Of a DNA stretch of 64,000 nt, positions 34,871-44,232 are shown piece by piece (position 1 is the stretch's first letter; each line of letters opens with the position of its first letter). The notes below the pieces were generated by a model. That model saw only the letters and a list, made by a program, of their open reading frames with translations. It was not told the origin of the DNA and searched no databases. The DNA is from an uncultured Roseovarius sp. (GTDB lineage Bacteria; Pseudomonadota; Alphaproteobacteria; Rhodobacterales; Rhodobacteraceae): NCBI RefSeq assembly GCF_913057115.1, contig NZ_CAJXNN010000006.1, positions 1 through 64,000 on the forward strand. The letters are read 5' to 3'. A program made the position numbers and the translations under genes.

Positions 34871-36316
34871 ATGTTCTCGAAGTACAAGAAAGCCGCGCCC
34901 GCACCCAAGGCAGCACCTGCCGCCGAAGTGGCACAACCGGTCGAGATGCCCAAAACCCAGCCGGTGGAACAGGTGCAATCCCTGCGCCGCCCCGCACAGA
35001 AGGCAGCGGCACAACCCGTCGGCCAAGACAAAGAGCGTAAACGCAAGGAACGGCTGGGTGAAATCAAGCTCGAATTGCACCGCTCCCTGCTCGACAACCT
35101 CAATCTGGGCGCTCTCGATACGGCGACCGAAGCGGATTTGCGCGCCGAGATCAGTTCCATCGCGGGCGAGGTTCTGGAAGAACGCGGGATCGTCCTGAAC
35201 CGCGAAGACAGGACGACCCTGACTCAGGAACTCTACGACGAAGTGCGCGGCCTGGGGCCGCTTGAAACGCTTCTGCAAGACGACACCGTGAACGATATCC
35301 TCGTCAACGGCCCGCAGCAGATCTTTGTCGAGCGTGACGGCAAGCTCGAACTCAGCGATGTCACCTTCAAGGATGAAAAGCACCTATTGCGGATCATCGA
35401 CAAGATCGTTTCCGCCGTGGGTCGCCGGGTCGATGAATCAAACCCCTACGTGGATGCGCGTCTGGCCGATGGCTCACGTTTCAACGCCATGGTGCCCCCC
35501 ATCGCGGTTGATGGCAGCCTCGTGTCGATCCGGAAATTCAAGAAGGACAAGCTGGGCATCGACGACCTGGTGAATTTCGGTGCCTTTTCCGAGGAAATGG
35601 CCGCCTATCTGCAAGCCGCTGTCGCCTGTCGACTGAACGTGATCGTCTCGGGCGGTACAGGCTCTGGTAAGACGACCACGCTCAACGCGCTGTCGTCTTT
35701 CATCGACAACGCCGAACGCATCCTCACCATCGAGGATACGGCCGAACTTCAGTTGCAACAGATTCACGTCGGCCGCATGGAAAGCCGCCCGCCCAACGTC
35801 GAAGGCAAGGGCGAGGTCAGCCCACGCGACTGTCTGAAAAACGCGCTTCGTATGCGTCCTGACCGCATCATCGTGGGTGAGACACGCGGCGAGGAAGTGA
35901 TCGACATGTTGCAGGCGATGAACACCGGCCACGACGGCTCGATGACAACGATTCACGCCAACAACCCGCGCGATGGTATCGCGCGTCTGGAAAACATGAT
36001 CGCCATGTCGGGCATCGAGATGCCGATCAAGGCGGTACGCAGTCAGATCGCCTCGGCTGTGAATCTGGTCGTACAGGCATCCCGCCTTCAGGACGGCTCA
36101 CGCCGAATGACCTCCATCACCGAAATCACCGGCATGGAGGGTGACGTGATCTCGATGCAGGAAATCTTCCGTTTCCAACGCGTCGGCCTCACTCCCGATA
36201 ACAAAATCATCGGCCACTTCACCGGCACCGGTGTGCGGTCCAACTTTTCCGAACGGTTCCGCCTGTGGGGGTACGACCTACCGCCCAGCATCTATGAACC
36301 CATTGCCGCGGAGTAA
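34871..36316 (+). CDS. cpaF: Tad pilus secretion ATPase CpaF/TadA
   Basis: 481 aa. VirB11/PulE-family hexameric ATPase that powers Flp pilus assembly and probably retraction. Ala/Pro-rich N-terminus (residues 1-50), N-terminal domain, then Walker A GGTGSGKT at 261-268, Asp box [10 protein letters not shown] and Walker B with [16 protein letters not shown], and the His box [11 protein letters not shown]. Located between cpaE and tadB, 5 bases before the latter. Confidence 0.97.
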   Translation: MFSKYKKAAPAPKAAPAAEVAQPVEMPKTQPVEQVQSLRRPAQKAAAQPVGQDKERKRKERLGEIKLELHRSLLDNLNLGALDTATEADLRAEISSIAGEVLEERGIVLNREDRTTLTQELYDEVRGLGPLETLLQDDTVNDILVNGPQQIFVERDGKLELSDVTFKDEKHLLRIIDKIVSAVGRRVDESNPYVDARLADGSRFNAMVPPIAVDGSLVSIRKFKKDKLGIDDLVNFGAFSEEMAAYLQAAVACRLNVIVSGGTGSGKTTTLNALSSFIDNAERILTIEDTAELQLQQIHVGRMESRPPNVEGKGEVSPRDCLKNALRMRPDRIIVGETRGEEVIDMLQAMNTGHDGSMTTIHANNPRDGIARLENMIAMSGIEMPIKAVRSQIASAVNLVVQASRLQDGSRRMTSITEITGMEGDVISMQEIFRFQRVGLTPDNKIIGHFTGTGVRSNFSERFRLWGYDLPPSIYEPIAAE

Positions 36317-36321
36317 GACGC

Positions 36322-37290
36322 ATGAGTATCAGCGCAGAACCGATTATTTATGGCCTGATCTTTGTCGGGGTGCTCGTTCTCGTCGAGGGCCTTTACCTGA
36401 CGGTATTTGGCCGGTCGATCAGTCTCAACAACCGGGTCAACCGGCGCCTGGAAATGCTGGACAAGAGCGGTAACCGCGAAGAGGTGATGGAGAAACTCCG
36501 CAAGGAGATGCAACAACACCTCAAGGCACGCAAGATTCCGATCTACGCAATCTTGTCGGACAAGGCGCAAAAGGCGGCCATTGCCTTTACGCCCCAGCAA
36601 TTGATCATGCTCATGGTCGGGGTCAGTGTTTTGGCTTTCATCGGCCTGTCGGTCGGAACCACCACCAGTGTTGCCGTCCGCGCGTTGGTTTCCACCGCGA
36701 TCGGCGTTTTTGGGATATTCACATGGATCAACATGAAGGCCAAAAAGCGCATGGGCCTTCTGGAAGAACAATTGCCCGATGCTATTGAACTCATGGTTCG
36801 CAGCCTTCGTGTCGGCCACCCCTTTTCCTCGGCCATCGGCATCGTCGCCGACGAAGTGGCCGATCCATTGGCAACCGAGTTCGGCATGATCGCAGACGAG
36901 GCGGCCTATGGTCGCGACATGGGCGAAGCGCTCAAGGACATGGCCGAACGTCTCGACATGCAGGATTTGCGCTTCCTGGCCGTCGCCGTGGCGATCCAAC
37001 AGCAATCAGGCGGCAACCTTGCCGAAATCCTTGATGGTTTGGCCAAGGTCATCCGCTCCCGCTTCCGGCTTTTCCGCCGCGTCAAAGCCATCACCGCCGA
37101 GGCTCAATGGTCCGGCAAGTTCCTGTCGGGCTTCCCGATCCTCGCCCTTATCGGCATCCAAGTTCTGGATCCCAATTACTATGACAAGGCGATGGAACAC
37201 CCCTTCTTTATCCCGGCCTGCCTTGTCGTGGGCGCCTTCCTGACGATCAATCTTTTCGTCATGCGCGCGCTTGTGAACATCAAGGTTTAA
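36322..37290 (+). CDS. tadB: Tad inner-membrane platform protein TadB
   Basis: 322 aa. Type II secretion F domain protein. Hydrophobic helices at the N-terminus (IYGLIFVGVLVLVEGLYL), about residues 92-135 and at the C-terminus flank the cytoplasmic T2SF domain (LPDAIELMVRSLRVGHPFSSAI). It forms the platform with TadC on which CpaF acts. 12 bases before tadC. Confidence 0.95.
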   Translation: MSISAEPIIYGLIFVGVLVLVEGLYLTVFGRSISLNNRVNRRLEMLDKSGNREEVMEKLRKEMQQHLKARKIPIYAILSDKAQKAAIAFTPQQLIMLMVGVSVLAFIGLSVGTTTSVAVRALVSTAIGVFGIFTWINMKAKKRMGLLEEQLPDAIELMVRSLRVGHPFSSAIGIVADEVADPLATEFGMIADEAAYGRDMGEALKDMAERLDMQDLRFLAVAVAIQQQSGGNLAEILDGLAKVIRSRFRLFRRVKAITAEAQWSGKFLSGFPILALIGIQVLDPNYYDKAMEHPFFIPACLVVGAFLTINLFVMRALVNIKV

Positions 37291-37302
37291 GAGGACACCG
37301 CC

Positions 37303-38286
37303 ATGCAATTCCTTTCCAACATACAGGCAATCTTAACCGATGCCATGGGGCCCTTCGGCCCGCTCATCGTGGTTGGCACGCTCGGCATTCTGTTGATCCT
37401 CGCCACGATCCCGCTGCTGATCAAAGACTCGCAAGATCCGCTTGAAAGGCTCAAGAAAGACTCGCGCGACAGAGCAAGCGACTCGCAGCCCAAGAAAAAG
37501 CTGCGCGCGGGCACGCGCAACGAAAAGCTGGACAAATACGCCAGTTTCCTTGAACCGCAGGATGCCAAGCAACTCTCGCAAATCCGGCTGACCCTGATGC
37601 AGGCAGGTTACCGCAGCCGTGATGCCGTGCGGTACTTCCACTTCGCCCAGTTCGCACTGGCCATCGGGCTTCTGATCTTGGGCGTTTTATATTTCGTCCT
37701 CTTCGTCTCCGGTGACGAAACAACGACCCAGCAGACCCTTCTCTATATCCTGGCACCCGGTGCAGTGGGCTACATGATTCCCAAGTACTGGGTGACCAAG
37801 CGGCAACAACAACGTCAGGAGGAAATCGGCGACGGCTTCCCCGACAGTCTCGACATGATGCTGACCTGCGTCGAAGCCGGTCAATCCATGGATCAGGCCA
37901 TTATCCGCGTGGCCAATGAAATCCGGGCGTCTTACCCGGCATTGGCCGAAGAATACGAAATCGTCGCTCATCAAATCAAAGCCGGCCGTGACAAACCCTC
38001 GGTTCTCAAGGAAATGTCCGAACGCTGCGGGGTGCAGGATATCTCCAGTTTCGTGACTGTCCTGATCCAGTCGCAATCCTTCGGTACGTCCATAGCCGAT
38101 GCCCTGCGGGTCTATGCCGGGGAAATGCGTGACAAACGTGTCATGCGGGCCGAAGAAAAGGCCAACAAACTGCCAACAAAGATGACATTGGCCACGATGA
38201 TGCTTACAGTTCCCCCACTATTGATCATTCTTGTTGGGCCGTCGGTTCTGGGCATTCTGGAAATGTTCGCCATGGCCGAGCAGTAG
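37303..38286 (+). CDS. tadC: Tad inner-membrane platform protein TadC
   Basis: 327 aa. Second T2SF-domain protein of the Tad platform, with DGFPDSLDMMLTCVEAGQSMDQAI as the diagnostic helix and membrane segments near residues 16-36, 107-145 and 295-322. A charged N-terminal linker (LKKDSRDRASDSQPKKKLR) follows the first helix. Immediately downstream of tadB; tadD follows after 18 bases. Confidence 0.95.
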   Translation: MQFLSNIQAILTDAMGPFGPLIVVGTLGILLILATIPLLIKDSQDPLERLKKDSRDRASDSQPKKKLRAGTRNEKLDKYASFLEPQDAKQLSQIRLTLMQAGYRSRDAVRYFHFAQFALAIGLLILGVLYFVLFVSGDETTTQQTLLYILAPGAVGYMIPKYWVTKRQQQRQEEIGDGFPDSLDMMLTCVEAGQSMDQAIIRVANEIRASYPALAEEYEIVAHQIKAGRDKPSVLKEMSERCGVQDISSFVTVLIQSQSFGTSIADALRVYAGEMRDKRVMRAEEKANKLPTKMTLATMMLTVPPLLIILVGPSVLGILEMFAMAEQ

Positions 38287-38304
38287 AACAATCCTAGAGG
38301 TGCG

Positions 38305-38865
38305 ATGAAACGCACAAGCGCCATTGTTTTCCTGACGCTCGCCTTGGCCGGATGCACAGCCGGCCAAGGCGATGGCGTATCCCGTGACAACCCGTATGCC
38401 CCCGGCGTGGCCCAAAGTGGCGATGCCGTCGATGGCATGGTTGTGGGGCACCGCCTGATGGATGCCGGTGAATACGAACTCGCGATTGATGCCTATTCCC
38501 GCGCCGCGCTGACGCACGGGATGAGCGCCGAAGTCATCGCCGGCATTGGAAGCGCCAATCTCGCCCTGGGCCGGCTTGGCACCGCCGAACGCCTTTTGCG
38601 CGATGCCATCGACAAAGATGAAGAGTCCCCGGAGGTTTGGAACAACCTTGGCGTCGTCCTCATGGAACAGGGCAAAACCGCCGAAGCGGCGCAGGTTTTC
38701 CGTCGCGCCTATGCCATAGACAATGGCCAAAGTGACTCAATTCGTGACAATTTGCGGTTAGCCCTCGCAAAATCGGAAAATTCCGATTATGCTGAGCGCA
38801 ATGAACAAGACTATAAATTGGTACGGCGGGGCAGCAGCGACTACCTGATCCGCAAGATACCATGA
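38305..38865 (+). CDS. tadD: Tad locus TPR lipoprotein TadD
   Basis: 186 aa. Lipobox LALAGC gives lipidation at C17. TPR repeats (GEYELAIDAYSRAALTHG, LGRLGTAERLLRDAI, NNLGVVLMEQGKTAEAAQVFRRAYAID) match TadD, thought to act as pilotin for the secretin. Between tadC and a second TPR lipoprotein gene. Confidence 0.88.
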   Translation: MKRTSAIVFLTLALAGCTAGQGDGVSRDNPYAPGVAQSGDAVDGMVVGHRLMDAGEYELAIDAYSRAALTHGMSAEVIAGIGSANLALGRLGTAERLLRDAIDKDEESPEVWNNLGVVLMEQGKTAEAAQVFRRAYAIDNGQSDSIRDNLRLALAKSENSDYAERNEQDYKLVRRGSSDYLIRKIP

Positions 38866-38895
38866 TCGAGGCGAAGGCAGTAAAAGGACGCAAAC

Positions 38896-39741
38896 ATGCG
38901 CCACCCTATTCTTCTTTCTGTATGCGTTGCAGGCGCGTTCACACTTTCCGCATGCGCTGAAACCGAAGGACAAGACGTTGACCGCGCCTTCCAAGGCGTC
39001 AATGTCGTGGACGAAACCAACCTCAACGACGTGATGTTGACCGTGGCCGACCCGAACGAAGCGGTCTCCTACTTCCAAAGGGCCGTCGGCGAACAGCCCG
39101 AACGCATCGACCTTCAGCGTGGCCTTGCCAAGTCACTGATCCGCGCCAAGCGCTTTACCGAGGCCGTCCCGGCTTGGAAACGCGTCACCGAGCACGAAGA
39201 GTCCACCCATGACGACAGCGTCGATTTCGCCGATGCGCTGATCCGCAACAACGAATGGGATCGCGCCGATACCGTCCTCGATGGCATCCCGCCCACGTTC
39301 GAAACCTTCAAACGCTACCGGCTTGAAGCGATGATCGCCGACAGCAACAAGGAATGGAAGAAAGCCGACAGTTTCTACGAAACCGCCGTCGGCCTCACCA
39401 CGCGACCGGCCGGTGTGATGAACAACTGGGGGTACTCCAAGCTGACCCGCGGCGATTTCGCGGCCGCCGAGCGTCTGTTCTCCGATGCCATCCGTCAGGA
39501 TGACAGCCTATTTACCGCCAAGAACAACCTCATTCTGGCTCGTGGCGCGCAAAAGAAATATTCGCTCCCGGTGATGCAATCGACACAGGAAGAACGAGCG
39601 CAATTGCTCTATACCCTTGGGCTTTCGGCCATCAAACAGGGCGACACCGGCATCGGCAAGGGCCTGCTGCGTGACGCGATCGACACCCACCCGCAGCACT
39701 TCGAGGAAGCCGTGCGCTCGCTTCGCGCGCTTGAGGGCTGA
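38896..39741 (+). CDS. Second TPR lipoprotein of the Tad locus
   Basis: 281 aa. Lipobox TLSAC gives lipidation at C20. Several TPR-like repeats (SYFQRAVGEQPERIDLQRGLA, NNWGYSKLTRGDFAAAERLFSDAI, GKGLLRDAIDTHPQHFEEAV). It resembles TadD but is longer, so may be a paralogue acting on the outer-membrane part of the pilus. 30 bases after tadD. Confidence 0.85.
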   Translation: MRHPILLSVCVAGAFTLSACAETEGQDVDRAFQGVNVVDETNLNDVMLTVADPNEAVSYFQRAVGEQPERIDLQRGLAKSLIRAKRFTEAVPAWKRVTEHEESTHDDSVDFADALIRNNEWDRADTVLDGIPPTFETFKRYRLEAMIADSNKEWKKADSFYETAVGLTTRPAGVMNNWGYSKLTRGDFAAAERLFSDAIRQDDSLFTAKNNLILARGAQKKYSLPVMQSTQEERAQLLYTLGLSAIKQGDTGIGKGLLRDAIDTHPQHFEEAVRSLRALEG

Positions 39742-39767
39742 GCGACCCCGGCTGAAGGAAAAAACCG

Positions 39768-40301
39768 ATGCAGATTGACGCGTTGCAGGCCACGCTTTTT
39801 GCGCTGTTTTGCGTTCCAATCAGCATTTGGACCTTCTACGTGGACCTAAAGCACAAGCGAATTTCAAACCTGACCGTTTGGGCGCTTTTTCTCGTCTTCG
39901 TCGTGATTGGCCTCGCAACAATGCCACTTAACGACTTCCTGTGGCGTTTCGCCGGGTATGGCATCGCCTTTGCCTATGGGTTTTTGATGTGGATGGCCCG
40001 CCAAATGGGAGGCGGCGATGTAAAGTTCATGGCCGTTGCCGCGCTCTTCGTGCATCCAGGTGATATCGGGGCCGTCATTTTCATCCTGCTGGCCGCACTT
40101 GTCGGGTCCACCGTGGCGGTGCTGATTTCCTATTACACACCCCTGCGCGATCTCGCACCCGATTGGGCCACTTGGCGCGAAAAAGACCCCACCGATACCG
40201 ACTCTGTCGGCAAGGGCAAAAAATTCACCATTCCTATGGGGACGGGCCTTGGCCTCGCCCTGTCCAGCTATTTGGTAATGGGGGCCTTCCTCGGTCAATG
40301 A
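39768..40301 (+). CDS. cpaA: Prepilin peptidase CpaA/TadV
   Basis: 177 aa, about five or six membrane helices. A24-type aspartic protease with catalytic D26 (FYVDLKHKRISN) and D84 in GGGDVK. It lacks the N-terminal methylase domain of PilD, as usual for TadV. It would process the two Flp-like prepilins at 29476 and 29845, whose +5 residue is unusual. AAGGA lies 10 bases before the ATG. Confidence 0.93.
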   Translation: MQIDALQATLFALFCVPISIWTFYVDLKHKRISNLTVWALFLVFVVIGLATMPLNDFLWRFAGYGIAFAYGFLMWMARQMGGGDVKFMAVAALFVHPGDIGAVIFILLAALVGSTVAVLISYYTPLRDLAPDWATWREKDPTDTDSVGKGKKFTIPMGTGLGLALSSYLVMGAFLGQ

Positions 40302-40422
40302 TCCGCGCGCCTGCCCCGGCAAGGCCTGCGGTTCACCATAATTTCTCCCAAGTTTTCATGCACGCTGTGTCCTGAACCGGTGCGCCCGGACAGCGACCAA
40401 TGACAGAAAAGTGGGCAAATAC

Positions 40423-41733
40423 ATGAATATGCAAGTCTCCCAAGGCGTTCAACCGCCGCCGCCGCCCTCAAGCCTTGAAGACATGCGCCTCCCCATCGTG
40501 ATGATGCGGGATATCCTTTTGAAAACGATGTTCCGCAAAAACATCGAACAAGTCAGCGAACTGGCCGATGCCATTTGCCTGCCGCGTGCCGTGACACAGG
40601 AAATCGTCGATATGGCCCGCAAGCAAACACTCTTGCAGGCCACCGGCACCTTGAACGCCAATAATGACGGTGAGATGGGCTATCAGCTGACCGATGCGGG
40701 CAAAACCCGCGCGCTCGACGCGCTGGCCCAATCGGAATACTTCGGTGCCATGCCGGTGCCGCTGGACGTCTACCGCGAGCAAATCAAACGCCAGTCCATC
40801 CGCGATATCCAAATCACCCGCGAAGACCTGACAGGCTCCATGGGGCATCTCGTCTTGCCTGAGGATTTGCTCAGCAATCTTGGCCCGGCTGTATCCTCCG
40901 GCCGGTCCATCCTGATGTACGGCCCACCCGGCAACGGTAAATCCAGTATTTCCAACGGGATCCGCGACGCGATGGGCGACAAGATCTATGTCCCCCGTGC
41001 GATTGAATACTCGGGGCAGGTCATCACCGTCTATGACCCGATCGTGCACTCCAAGGCCGAAGTCGAGGTCGACGACCCCAACAGCTTGCGCCGCAAGCGC
41101 ACCTTCGACACGCGGTATGTGCGGTGTGAACGCCCCACGGTTATCACCGGCGGCGAACTCAGCCTTGATATGCTCGATCTGGTCTACAACCCGACGGCCC
41201 GCACCTATCAGGCCCCGCTGCAACTGAAATCCACGGGCGGCATCTTCATTGTCGACGACCTTGGCCGCCAAGCCGAACCGCCGCAAAGCCTTGTGAACCG
41301 CTGGATCGTTCCACTGGAAGAAAGCAAGGACATCCTCGCCCTGCAATCGGGCGAAAAATTCGAAGTCCCCTTCGATACCCTCGTTGTCTTCTCCACCAAC
41401 TTCCACCCCAACGAAATCTTCGACCAAGCCGCCCTGCGCCGGATATTCTTCAAGATCAAGATCGACGGCCCGAACCAACAGGATTTCCTGAAGATCTTCG
41501 CCATGGTCGCCAAGAAGAAAGGCGTGCCTCTGGACGAATCCGCCTTGGTCCATCTCCTCAAGGTGAAATACCCCACGATCCAGAACATCTATGCCAACTA
41601 TCAGCCGAACTTCCTGATCGACCAGATGATCTCGATCTGCGAATTCGAGGGCATCCCCTATCAGATGACACCGGAACTGATTGACCGGGCATGGGCCAAC
41701 ATGTTCGTCAAAGACGAAAAGATCGTGAAATAG
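40423..41733 (+). CDS. AAA ATPase linked to the Tad locus
   Basis: 436 aa from MNMQVSQGVQPPPPP. A GTG 12 bases upstream is also possible and neither start has a good ribosome binding site. After a Pro run comes an N-terminal winged-helix-like region (LLKTMFRKNIEQVSELADAI), then a AAA core: Walker A GPPGNGKS (167-174), Walker B FIVDDL (275-280), a sensor-like VVFSTNF and the second-region ALRRIFFKIKID. Found next to Tad genes in Rhodobacteraceae, but it is neither CpaF nor CpaE and I know of no assigned function. Confidence 0.85.
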   Translation: MNMQVSQGVQPPPPPSSLEDMRLPIVMMRDILLKTMFRKNIEQVSELADAICLPRAVTQEIVDMARKQTLLQATGTLNANNDGEMGYQLTDAGKTRALDALAQSEYFGAMPVPLDVYREQIKRQSIRDIQITREDLTGSMGHLVLPEDLLSNLGPAVSSGRSILMYGPPGNGKSSISNGIRDAMGDKIYVPRAIEYSGQVITVYDPIVHSKAEVEVDDPNSLRRKRTFDTRYVRCERPTVITGGELSLDMLDLVYNPTARTYQAPLQLKSTGGIFIVDDLGRQAEPPQSLVNRWIVPLEESKDILALQSGEKFEVPFDTLVVFSTNFHPNEIFDQAALRRIFFKIKIDGPNQQDFLKIFAMVAKKKGVPLDESALVHLLKVKYPTIQNIYANYQPNFLIDQMISICEFEGIPYQMTPELIDRAWANMFVKDEKIVK

Positions 41734-41772
41734 TCACTGGTCCGGGCAGGCGCATTCCCCTACCTCTGGGGC

Positions 41773-44232
41773 ATGAGCGCGCTACCGGAAAAATTCCAAA
41801 CTTGGTTTGCTGAACGCGGGTGGTCCATCCACCCGCATCAGCGCGATATGCTGGATCGCGCCGCAGACCCTGCGACGTTGCTGATCGCGCCAACCGGCGG
41901 CGGCAAGACATTGGCGGGGTTTTTGCCAACCCTCCTGGAACTGTCGCAATACCGACGCGATACCGACGCGATACATACCCTATATATTTCGCCCCTCAAG
42001 GCGCTCGCCGCGGATATCAAGCGTAACCTGATGACGCCAATCTCGGAAATGGATCTGCCCATCCGCGTCGAAGACCGCACCGGCGACACCCCCGCCAGCC
42101 GCAAGCGAAGGCAGCGCGCGGCGCCGCCCGACATTCTGCTCACCACGCCAGAAAGCCTCGCATTATTAACGTCTTACGAGGATGCACCGCGCATGTTCGC
42201 GGGGCTCGAACGGGTGGTGATTGACGAAATCCACGCCCTTGCCGACTCCAAACGCGGCGACCAATTGATGCTGGCGCTGTCCCGGTTGCAGGCCATGTGT
42301 TCCGGCCTGCGCCGCGTGGGCCTGTCGGCCACGGTGGAAGACCCTGATTCCATTGCGAAATTTCTGGCTCGCCACCCTGACCCCTGCCATATCCTCACCG
42401 CCGACCCGGAGCCTGATCCGGATATCTCCATGCTAGACATATCCGACGCGACGCCACCTTGGGCAGGGGGTGGCGCGGGTTATGCGATCCCGGCTGTCCT
42501 GGAAGAGATCAAGCGCCACAAGACCACGCTCATCTTCCATAACACTCGCGCGCAGGCGGAAATTTTCTTTCATAATCTGTGGCTTGCCAATGATGAGGCC
42601 CTGCCCATCGGCATCCACCACGGCTCCCTTGACCGCAGCCAGCGCGAGCGGGTCGAAGCGGCCATGACCCGTGGCGAGCTGCGCGCCATCGTCTGCACCG
42701 GCTCGCTTGATCTCGGTATCGACTGGGGCGATGTCGATCTGGTGATCCAAGTGGGCGCGCCAAAGAACGTCAAACGCCTCGTGCAACGCATCGGCCGCGC
42801 CAACCATCGCTACAATGCCCCCTCAAAGGCGCTTCTGGTGCCCGCCAACCGCTTCGAGGTAATCGAATGCCAAGCCGCGCTTGAGGCCGTGCAAGCCCAT
42901 GATCTGGATGGAGAAACTCGCGGTCCCGGCCCGCTTGATGTGCTCTGTCAACACATCCTGATCGCCGCCTGCGCCGGGCCATTCGACGCCGAAACCCTGT
43001 TCAACGAAGTCCGCACCGCCGGCCCCTACGCCACCCTATCCCGCGCAGAGTTCGACGACTGCCTCACCTTCTGCGCCACCGGCGGCTATGCTCTGCGGGC
43101 CTATGATCAATGGCAGCGCCTCAAACAAGACGCCGATGGTCTCTGGCACCTGCGCGACCCGCGCAGCGCACGCCTCATTCGCATGAATATCGGCACCATT
43201 CAGGACACCGATACCCTAAAGGTGCGCATGCGCCGCAGCCGCGGCGGCAAACCCTTGGGCGAGATCGAAGAAGGCTTTGCCGCTTCTCTCACACCCGGCG
43301 ATACCTTCCTGATCGGCGGGCAGATCGTACGCTTTGAATCCCTGCGCGAAATGGTGGTCGAGGTCAGCCGCGACAAAGGCCGACAGCCCAAGATCGCCAC
43401 CTTCATGGGCACCAAGTTCGCCACCTCCACACAGCTAAGCCAGCGTATCCTGCGCCTACTCGACCAAAGCGATTGGCCCGAGTTGCCCAGCCACACCCGC
43501 GACTGGATCGCCCTGCAAAACAGCGTGTCACAGCTTCCCAAAAACCGCCGCTTGCTGATCGAGTCCTTCCCGCACGAAGGCCGCGAACACACCTGCGTTT
43601 ACGGTTTTGCAGGCCGCAACGCCCAACAGACCCTTGGTCTCATCCTCACCAAACGGATGGAGGAACTGGGCCTTGCCCCGCTTGGCTTTGTCTCAACCGA
43701 CTACGCCACCCTGATCTGGGGGCTGGAGCCACTCACCGACCCCGGCCCGCTCTTCGACCCCGACGCCTTGCGCGACGGGCTTGATCAATGGCTGGCAGGC
43801 AACGCCTTGATGAAACGCACGTTTCGGGCCTCGGCCACCATCGCGGGGCTCATTCAGCGCAATACCCCGCAAGCTCGCAAATCCGGGCGTCAGGCAACGT
43901 TTTCTTCGGACATCCTTTATGAAACGCTAGCCAAATACGACCCTGATCACCTTCTGTTGCGCATCACCCGGCACGAGGCCATGCGCGGATTGATCGACTT
44001 TGGACGCATCGAACAAATGCTCACCCGCATCGACGGGCGCATTGACCTGCGACGCCTTGATCGTGTCACCCCCTTCGCCGCGCCCTTGTTCCTCGAGGCC
44101 GGGCGCACCCCCATCGAGGGTGCTGCACAGGAACGCTTGCTCGCCGAAGAAACCGCGCGCCTGATGGAGGTCGCAGGCTTGACCGAGCAAGGCTTGCAAT
44201 CGCCTGGCCCCCAAGGCAAGCAAACACCATGA
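41773..44232 (+). CDS. Ligase-associated DNA damage response DEXH helicase (Lhr-like)
   Basis: 819 aa. Superfamily 2 helicase: TGGGKT at 41-46, DEIH at 151-154, SATVEDPDS, and helicase C motifs (TSLDLGIDWGDVDLVIQ-like, QRIGRANHR). The C-terminal Lhr domain follows. Members usually cluster with an ATP-dependent ligase, an exonuclease and PdeM; here only pdeM is present, overlapping by 4 bases. Residues 57-67 (LSQYRRDTDAI) are encoded by 11-bp repeats and lie in a loop before HTLYISPLKALA. Confidence 0.93.
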   Translation: MSALPEKFQTWFAERGWSIHPHQRDMLDRAADPATLLIAPTGGGKTLAGFLPTLLELSQYRRDTDAIHTLYISPLKALAADIKRNLMTPISEMDLPIRVEDRTGDTPASRKRRQRAAPPDILLTTPESLALLTSYEDAPRMFAGLERVVIDEIHALADSKRGDQLMLALSRLQAMCSGLRRVGLSATVEDPDSIAKFLARHPDPCHILTADPEPDPDISMLDISDATPPWAGGGAGYAIPAVLEEIKRHKTTLIFHNTRAQAEIFFHNLWLANDEALPIGIHHGSLDRSQRERVEAAMTRGELRAIVCTGSLDLGIDWGDVDLVIQVGAPKNVKRLVQRIGRANHRYNAPSKALLVPANRFEVIECQAALEAVQAHDLDGETRGPGPLDVLCQHILIAACAGPFDAETLFNEVRTAGPYATLSRAEFDDCLTFCATGGYALRAYDQWQRLKQDADGLWHLRDPRSARLIRMNIGTIQDTDTLKVRMRRSRGGKPLGEIEEGFAASLTPGDTFLIGGQIVRFESLREMVVEVSRDKGRQPKIATFMGTKFATSTQLSQRILRLLDQSDWPELPSHTRDWIALQNSVSQLPKNRRLLIESFPHEGREHTCVYGFAGRNAQQTLGLILTKRMEELGLAPLGFVSTDYATLIWGLEPLTDPGPLFDPDALRDGLDQWLAGNALMKRTFRASATIAGLIQRNTPQARKSGRQATFSSDILYETLAKYDPDHLLLRITRHEAMRGLIDFGRIEQMLTRIDGRIDLRRLDRVTPFAAPLFLEAGRTPIEGAAQERLLAEETARLMEVAGLTEQGLQSPGPQGKQTP
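41951..41972 (+). repeat. 11-bp direct repeat inside the helicase gene
   Basis: Two perfect adjacent copies of ACCGACGCGAT. A degenerate copy precedes them (41940-41950, 8 of 11) and a weaker one follows (41973-41983, 7 of 11). Three units make 33 bases, 11 codons, so the array can persist in the reading frame. The unit is identical to repeat 2 of the array upstream of dprA (22324-22334). Confidence 0.75.
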
